A DNA stretch of 64,000 bases from NCBI GenBank assembly GCA_949752745.1, contig OX457027.1, positions 90,355,720 through 90,419,719 of the forward strand. Reading direction: 5' to 3'. The position numbers and the translations under genes were made by a program. Below the pieces are notes generated by a model. The model was not told the DNA's origin. It saw nothing but the letters and a program-made list of their open reading frames with translations, and made no database searches. Source of the stretch: Protula sp. h YS-2021 (lineage: Eukaryota > Annelida > Polychaeta > Sabellida > Serpulidae). How positions within the stretch are numbered: the stretch's first letter is position 1; every line of letters starts with the position of its first letter. Shown here piece by piece: positions 59,971 through 64,000 of the stretch.

Positions 59971-60357
59971 GTGCGCCCTGTTTCCAACCCCCCCCCCCCC
60001 CGCTCCCGCCCCTGCCCCCCATTTACAAAAATTTTTAATTTTAAAAGATTTTAATGTTATTTTCATATTTATTTTAATGGTATTGAATGAGTAACATTAC
60101 AGATTTTTGATTGGTTTGGAGATCAGGAAGTCCCAGAATTTTGCTGACGTATACTGTGACGTCCCCTTGTGACGATTGTAATGTATTCCGTGTGCCTCGT
60201 TTCCGCCGTTACGTGATGTGTAACAAGTCAGTAATTGTTTTCACAGAAGAAATATGAACATGTTGGAGTTGTACAGTAGTAGCAATTACCAGCTACAATT
60301 TATTGCTTTGGTAAGCTTCGAGAGCGTTACCTACATGCACGTGTGTGTTTGCTGCAG
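59971..60357 (+). other. ATP9 intron 5
   Basis: Begins GTGCGC, passes through a run of about 14 cytosines (59988-60001) and ends TTTGCTGCAG. No other feature is seen. Confidence 0.85.
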
Positions 60358-60438
60358 GACTTATTTGAGATTGACGCGCAGGTATACGCGGAGAAACCAC
60401 AGCTGGACATTCACAGCTTCATCGGCACCTTTAGTAAG
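60358..60438 (+). CDS. ATP9 exon 6 (actuator domain)
   Basis: Twenty-seven codons: [20 protein letters not shown] then FIGTFSK. The YAEKP-x-(L/M)DIHSF-x-GTF signature is strongly ATP9-like. Acceptor GCTGCAG, donor AAG|GTATGC, phase 0. Confidence 0.95.
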
Positions 60439-60689
60439 GTATGCACGCCTTCCTCACTACTGACACACGTCAGCTCTTCCCGGGCATTTCATTTAGAGCT
60501 GCTCACCGGAGGTGTCTGCTTCTGACGTCATCTTGAGGATCATATATGAAAATGTGTGAGCCCCTGCCTCGCGAAAACAAAACTTGTTTCTTTAAGGGAA
60601 CAATAAGATGTTCAAATTCGTCAAAAATGTGCAAATGTGAAAATAAAACAGGGTGATAGAAGGGGGGGGGGACACGTGGCTAAATGCTG

Positions 60690-61138
60690 CTACGTTGTTA
60701 CATGCCAACACGTGGTTGAATGCTGACGTGTAGTTGGATGCTGAAAGGTGGTTGAATGCTGACATGTTCTTGAGTGCTGACACGTGCTTGAATGGTGACA
60801 CGTGCCTGAATTTTAACACGTGCTTGGAAGCTGACCCGTGGTTGAATGCTGACATGTGATTGAATGCTGACACGTGCTTGATTGTTAACACGTAGTTGAA
60901 TACTGCCATGTGCTTGAATGCTGACACGTGCTTGAATGCTGACCCGTGGTTGAATGCTGACATGTGGGTGAATGCTGACACGTGCTTGACTGTTTACACG
61001 TACTTGAATACTGCCATGTGCTTGAATGCTGACACGTGCTGGAATGCTGACACATGCTTGAATGGTGACACTTATGTGTAGAATGCTGACCCGTGGTTGA
61101 ATACTGCCATGTGCTTGAATGCTGACACTTATGTGTAG
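60690..61138 (+). repeat. 18-bp minisatellite in intron 6 ending at the exon 7 acceptor
   Basis: Units read TTGAATGCTGACACGTGC with variants. The real acceptor ACTTATGTGTAG (61138) lies in the terminal unit. The same 12 bases, followed by GAATGCTGACCCGTGG-like sequence, occur at about 61070-61081 and form a decoy acceptor. Exon 7 itself begins AATGATGGCTCGGGG, similar to unit sequence AATGCTGACCCGTGG. Confidence 0.88.
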
Positions 61139-61288
61139 AATGATGGCTCGGGGAGGAGCGACTCATTGGACATTGAGAACACGCTATGGACGAACACGGT
61201 GGTCGCTTCCGGCAACGCGCTCGGCATCGTCGTCTACACGGGCGTGGAGACGCGCAGCGCCATGAACACCTCCAAGCCGCAGATGAAG
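61139..61288 (+). CDS. ATP9 exon 7 (end of actuator domain)
   Basis: Fifty codons: [35 protein letters not shown] and QMK. These match the P4-ATPase region where the A domain returns toward TM3 (ENTLW-x-x-T-x-VASG, YTG-x-(E/D)T(R/K)-x-MNT). Acceptor GTGTAG, donor AAG|GTAGGG, phase 0. The first residues, NDGSG, may have been affected by the adjoining minisatellite. Confidence 0.95.
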
Positions 61289-61556
61289 GTAGGGGGTGAG
61301 GGGTGCAGGGGTGGTGGGAGGGAGGCGGGGCGTGGAGACCTACAGCACCATGAACACGCCCAAGCCACGAATGAAAGTAGGGGGAGGGTCGGGGTACCGA
61401 GGGGTGGGGGCGGCGAGAACGTGGAGGCCCACAGCACCAGGAATACACTTCCAAGCCACAGATGAAGTTGAGAGGGTGGTGAGGGTGAGATTGGGGCAGG
61501 GTTGAGGGAATGTGGAGGAGCTCCCAAGCATCATAAATATCTCCAAGCCAAGCAGG
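61241..61556 (+). repeat. Tandem copies of the exon 7 end and donor (~88 bp, four units)
   Basis: The last 48 bases of exon 7 plus the donor recur at about 61329, 61418 and 61509. Unit 2 still encodes [16 protein letters not shown] and has a GTAGGG donor (61377). Unit 3 keeps CCAAGCCACAGATGAAG but reads TTGAG at the donor. Unit 4 is more diverged. G-rich spacer separates the units. Confidence 0.88.
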
Positions 61557-62079
61557 TTGGTGGTGCGGGGTTTAGTACTCCAGGCTGAGATTTTAGCAGC
61601 GCAGGCTCATTTCCTGATTACATTTCAGGATTGATCAAATGAAAGAATAAAAGAAAAATATATTAAAATTTCTTATGTTTTCTTTAATTGCAGACACGTA
61701 ATGCTGCGTTACTAATTCTTGACCCCGCCCCCCCCCCCCCACCTTCCTCTACCCACAAAAACGAGAGCTTCGGTAAACGGTGTACACGGTGTATGTGCAG
61801 TCTGAAATTTGATGCTGCGCCAACATTCCCTATAGACAAGGCCTGGTTGCCCCGGGGGGGGGGGGGGGGGGGGGGAGTTGGCGAGGGGGGTATGAAGTGA
61901 AAACAGCCTATATTGCCTCAGTGGAAGTTCATCCATGCAGAAGTATAGCTCTCTTCCCTCGCATATTTGGGGCGACCATTTCATTTATTCATAGCCAAGA
62001 TAACCCCCGCCCCCAACCTTAAAGAGCGTGAGATCCCTACAGTGTTTTAAGAAGAATCAGAACATTTGTCTTGTTTCAG
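61557..62079 (+). other. Rest of ATP9 intron 7
   Basis: Contains a C-run (61729-61741), a G-run of about 20 (61855-61875) and AT-rich sequence, and ends TTGTTTCAG. No exon is recognised. The GT at 61377 and other downstream copies are only potential donors. Confidence 0.75.
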
Positions 62080-62169
62080 GTTGGCCTTCTGGATCTGGAG
62101 ATAAACACGCTGACGAAGCTTCTCTTCTTCATGGTGCTGGTGCTGTCAGTCATTATGATGGCGCTCAAG
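62080..62169 (+). CDS. ATP9 exon 8 (TM3)
   Basis: Thirty codons: VGLLDLEINTLTKLLFF then MVLVLSVIMMALK. The (V/I)GL-x-DLE-x-N-x-LTK segment and TM3 are characteristic of ATP9. Acceptor TTTCAG, donor AAG|GTCAGT, phase 0. Confidence 0.96.
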
Positions 62170-62700
62170 GTCAGTCACGCTTAGTCACGCCCAGTGGCTG
62201 TGATACTCATGCTCAGCCAATGTGTTAGTCACGCACAGTCATTGTGTTAGTCACGCTCAGTCGTTGTGTTAGTCACGCTCAGTCAATGTGTTAGTTACGC
62301 TCAGTCGTTGTGTTAGTCATGCTCAGTCACGCCCAGTCGCTGTGTTAGTCACGCTCAGTCGCTGTGTTAGTCATGCTCAGTCGCTCTGTTAGTCACGCTC
62401 AGTCGCTGTGTTAGTCACGCTCGGTCATTGTGTAAGTCACGCTCAATGGCTGTGTGAATCACGCTCAGTCAATGTGTTAGTCACGCTCAGTCGCTGTGTT
62501 AGTCACGCTCAGTCATTATGATGGCGCTCAAGGTGAGTCACGCTCAGTCGCTGTGCTAGTCATGCTGAGTCGTTGTTTTAGTCACACTTAATCTCTGTAA
62601 GTCACGCTAGTCATTGTGCAAGTCGCACTCAGTCGCTGTGTTAGTCACGCTCAGTCTGTGTAAGTCACTCTCAGTCATTGTGTAGGTCACGCTCAGTTTA
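62170..62700 (+). repeat. 22-bp minisatellite starting at the exon 8 donor
   Basis: Units read AGTCACGCTCAGTCGCTGTGTT, about 22 bases, roughly 24 copies, starting in the donor itself (GTCAGTCACGC). Inside the array (62510-62538) lies a copy of the last ~24 bases of exon 8 with its own donor, reading GGCGCTCAAG|GTGAGTCACG. Confidence 0.9.
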
Positions 62701-62910
62701 ACTGTAGACTTTAGAAAATGCGTGGAGACTCGAAAAAAGTCACCAGTACATCAGCGATTTATTTCTGCTGTTGAAAGCAAATGTAAATACTTCAGGACAT
62801 AGCAATGAACTTAAAATCTTTGCAACATAGAAAGAAACCGCCGCCAGCCATGCAAACAATTCGACTTGCAGCACCATATATGTCATGAGTGTCGTCTGCT
62901 TATTTTTAAG

Positions 62911-62981
62911 GGCTTTAGTGGACCATGGTACAGATACTTATTCAGATTCGTTGTGCTGTTCTCCTACATCATCCCCATCAG
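62911..62981 (+). CDS. ATP9 exon 9 (TM4, PIS motif)
   Basis: Twenty-three codons plus two bases: [19 protein letters not shown] then IIPI and a split Ser codon. This matches TM4 of ATP9 proteins, where the PIS(L) motif replaces the cation-binding PEGL and lies on the lipid path. Acceptor TTTTTAAG, donor CAG|GTAGGG. The next exon, expected to begin with LRVNLDMGK-like sequence and lead to DKTGT, is outside the window. Confidence 0.93.
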
Positions 62982-63696
62982 GTAGGGCGCTTTATGTTTC
63001 AGTTCTAAGAATTGGATTTCCAAGAAAGGTGTATGAAAATTCACATTTTTGACTGCAATGCATACATAGGGCATGTAATGTGATACTCCACTGTACAACA
63101 CGCAATTGTTAACATCAAGTAATAATAATGAAAAAATAGTAATAACAATGAAAAAATAGTAGCAATAACTGCCTGGTGTTTTCCTTCGTGTTTTTTATCA
63201 GAAAAAAAGAGAAGTAAAAAAAAAAAAGAGATGCAATCGCAAGAGAGAATAAAAAGTCAAAAACTTTTTTATTTACCAAAATTCCTTTTGAGACATCTCT
63301 CAAAAAAATATAAAAAAGATAATATTTTCAGACACAAATAAACCGATTCACTAATTTGATAGGTTCAAAGGAAAATGACAAAATTCCAGGTTTGTAGGAC
63401 TAACAATGCATGGGAGCTAATGAGGGAAATATAAAAATTAGTTTAAATATCTAATCAGTTGTGGTAGAATAAGAAATGAAATGAGAACTTTTCAAAAAGA
63501 AAAAAAAACTTTTCATAGGTCCGTTGTCAAGTGCATTTTTATATACAGTTTTTTTTGTAGGCAGCATAAAAGTTAGAATTTCATAAGCAACGCTAAAATT
63601 ATCAACGTCATGTCAATATACAGGACTTTAATGGCAGGCAGGTTAAGATATCTGTCTGCCCGACCACCAAACCTGTATTTCAACTGCCCCCTCAAA
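62982..63696 (+). other. Start of ATP9 intron 9
   Basis: AT-rich intron with short A-runs and a GAAAAAATAGTA duplication (63130-63160). I see no exon. Confidence 0.7.
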
Positions 63697-64000
63697 TTAT
63701 CGTCCGTGGAACGGAGGGATATAGTTTTGAACTTTTCGGTCTGTCCGTCTGTTACAGGTCAGTCTCACGCGCCTACAGGCCACATTATTAATAGATGGAT
63801 AGGTTTCAGATTTTGTACACGACTTCTCTGGACCCTTCCGCAGTGCAGTGACCAAGAATTTTCTGGAACGGAAAAAAATTGACAAAATGGCGGACTTTTG
63901 AAAATCGGCACTGGACCTCGCGTACCTACGGCAGTCTAACGCGCCTACAGGCCGCATTGATAGATGGATTCCTTTAAAATTTTGTACACGGCTTGTTTTG
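63697..64000 (+). mobile_element. TCTGTC-leader repeat element, family 1, second copy (cut by window end)
   Basis: It begins with CCGTGGAACGGAGGGATATA, GTTTTGAAC and GGTCTGTCCGTCTGT. A first monomer (from about 63764) is near-identical in layout to the one at 30339, and a second monomer starts near 63930. It lies inside ATP9 intron 9. Confidence 0.8.

Noticed and set aside
59331..60066. Long minus-strand frames (up to 211 codons) rich in His, Thr and Pro
   Set aside because: They read the G-rich minisatellite and exon 5 of ATP9 in antisense. The plus-strand exon is clearly the real gene.
60885..61546. Minus-strand frames of 97-189 codons over ATP9 introns 6-7
   Set aside because: Antisense shadows of the minisatellites and exon 7, without domain or splice evidence.

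Overview
This window is nuclear DNA from a metazoan, most likely an invertebrate bilaterian. I cannot name the species. The evidence is a conserved intron-containing animal gene (P4-ATPase, ATP9 type), a class A GPCR with a spliced N-terminal exon, non-LTR and DIRS-type retrotransposons, many minisatellites, AT-rich spacers and long TA microsatellites. Nothing looks prokaryotic: there are no operons, ribosome binding sites or CRISPR arrays.

Region 1 (about 0.85-24.8 kb) is a decayed tandem array of a two-exon GPCR gene. Four homologous units start near 846, 8223, 17388 and 24499. Only the third carries an intact receptor: exon 1 at 19004-19123 and exon 2 at 19916-20812, predicted 338 residues. 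Unit 1 has a decayed exon 2 and an inserted L1-like LINE. Unit 2 has a frameshifted exon 1, has lost exon 2 and contains about 5.4 kb of unrelated sequence. Unit 4 is only a head fragment.

Region 2 (about 24.8-55.5 kb) has no recognised host gene and is filled with repeats. They include an old satellite of about 140 bp, a 53-bp-armed near-perfect palindrome, a CR1/L2-type LINE 3' fragment and a complete but degenerate DIRS-like element on the minus strand (33606-41178). That element has matching inverted terminal repeats, RT with a YLDD box, RNase H and a tyrosine recombinase. There is also a palindromic MITE and several elements built from a 5' hairpin, a TCTGTC-rich leader, about three monomers of 150-180 bp and a 3' end complementary to the first hairpin arm. 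A 1034-bp foldback transposon lies in one copy of a recent 1.35-kb duplication, and the sister copy preserves its empty target site.

Region 3 (55756 to the end) is the 5' half of an ATP9-type P4-ATPase on the plus strand. Nine exons can be joined in frame, from the acidic N-terminal tail through TM1, TM2, the actuator domain with DGET, TM3 and the TM4 PIS motif. The first coding exon lies upstream and was not found. The catalytic DKTGT exon lies beyond the window.

The most striking observation is that minisatellites in at least five of this gene's introns abut splice junctions. Several are built from the splice site itself or from the adjoining exon end, creating decoy acceptors and donors.
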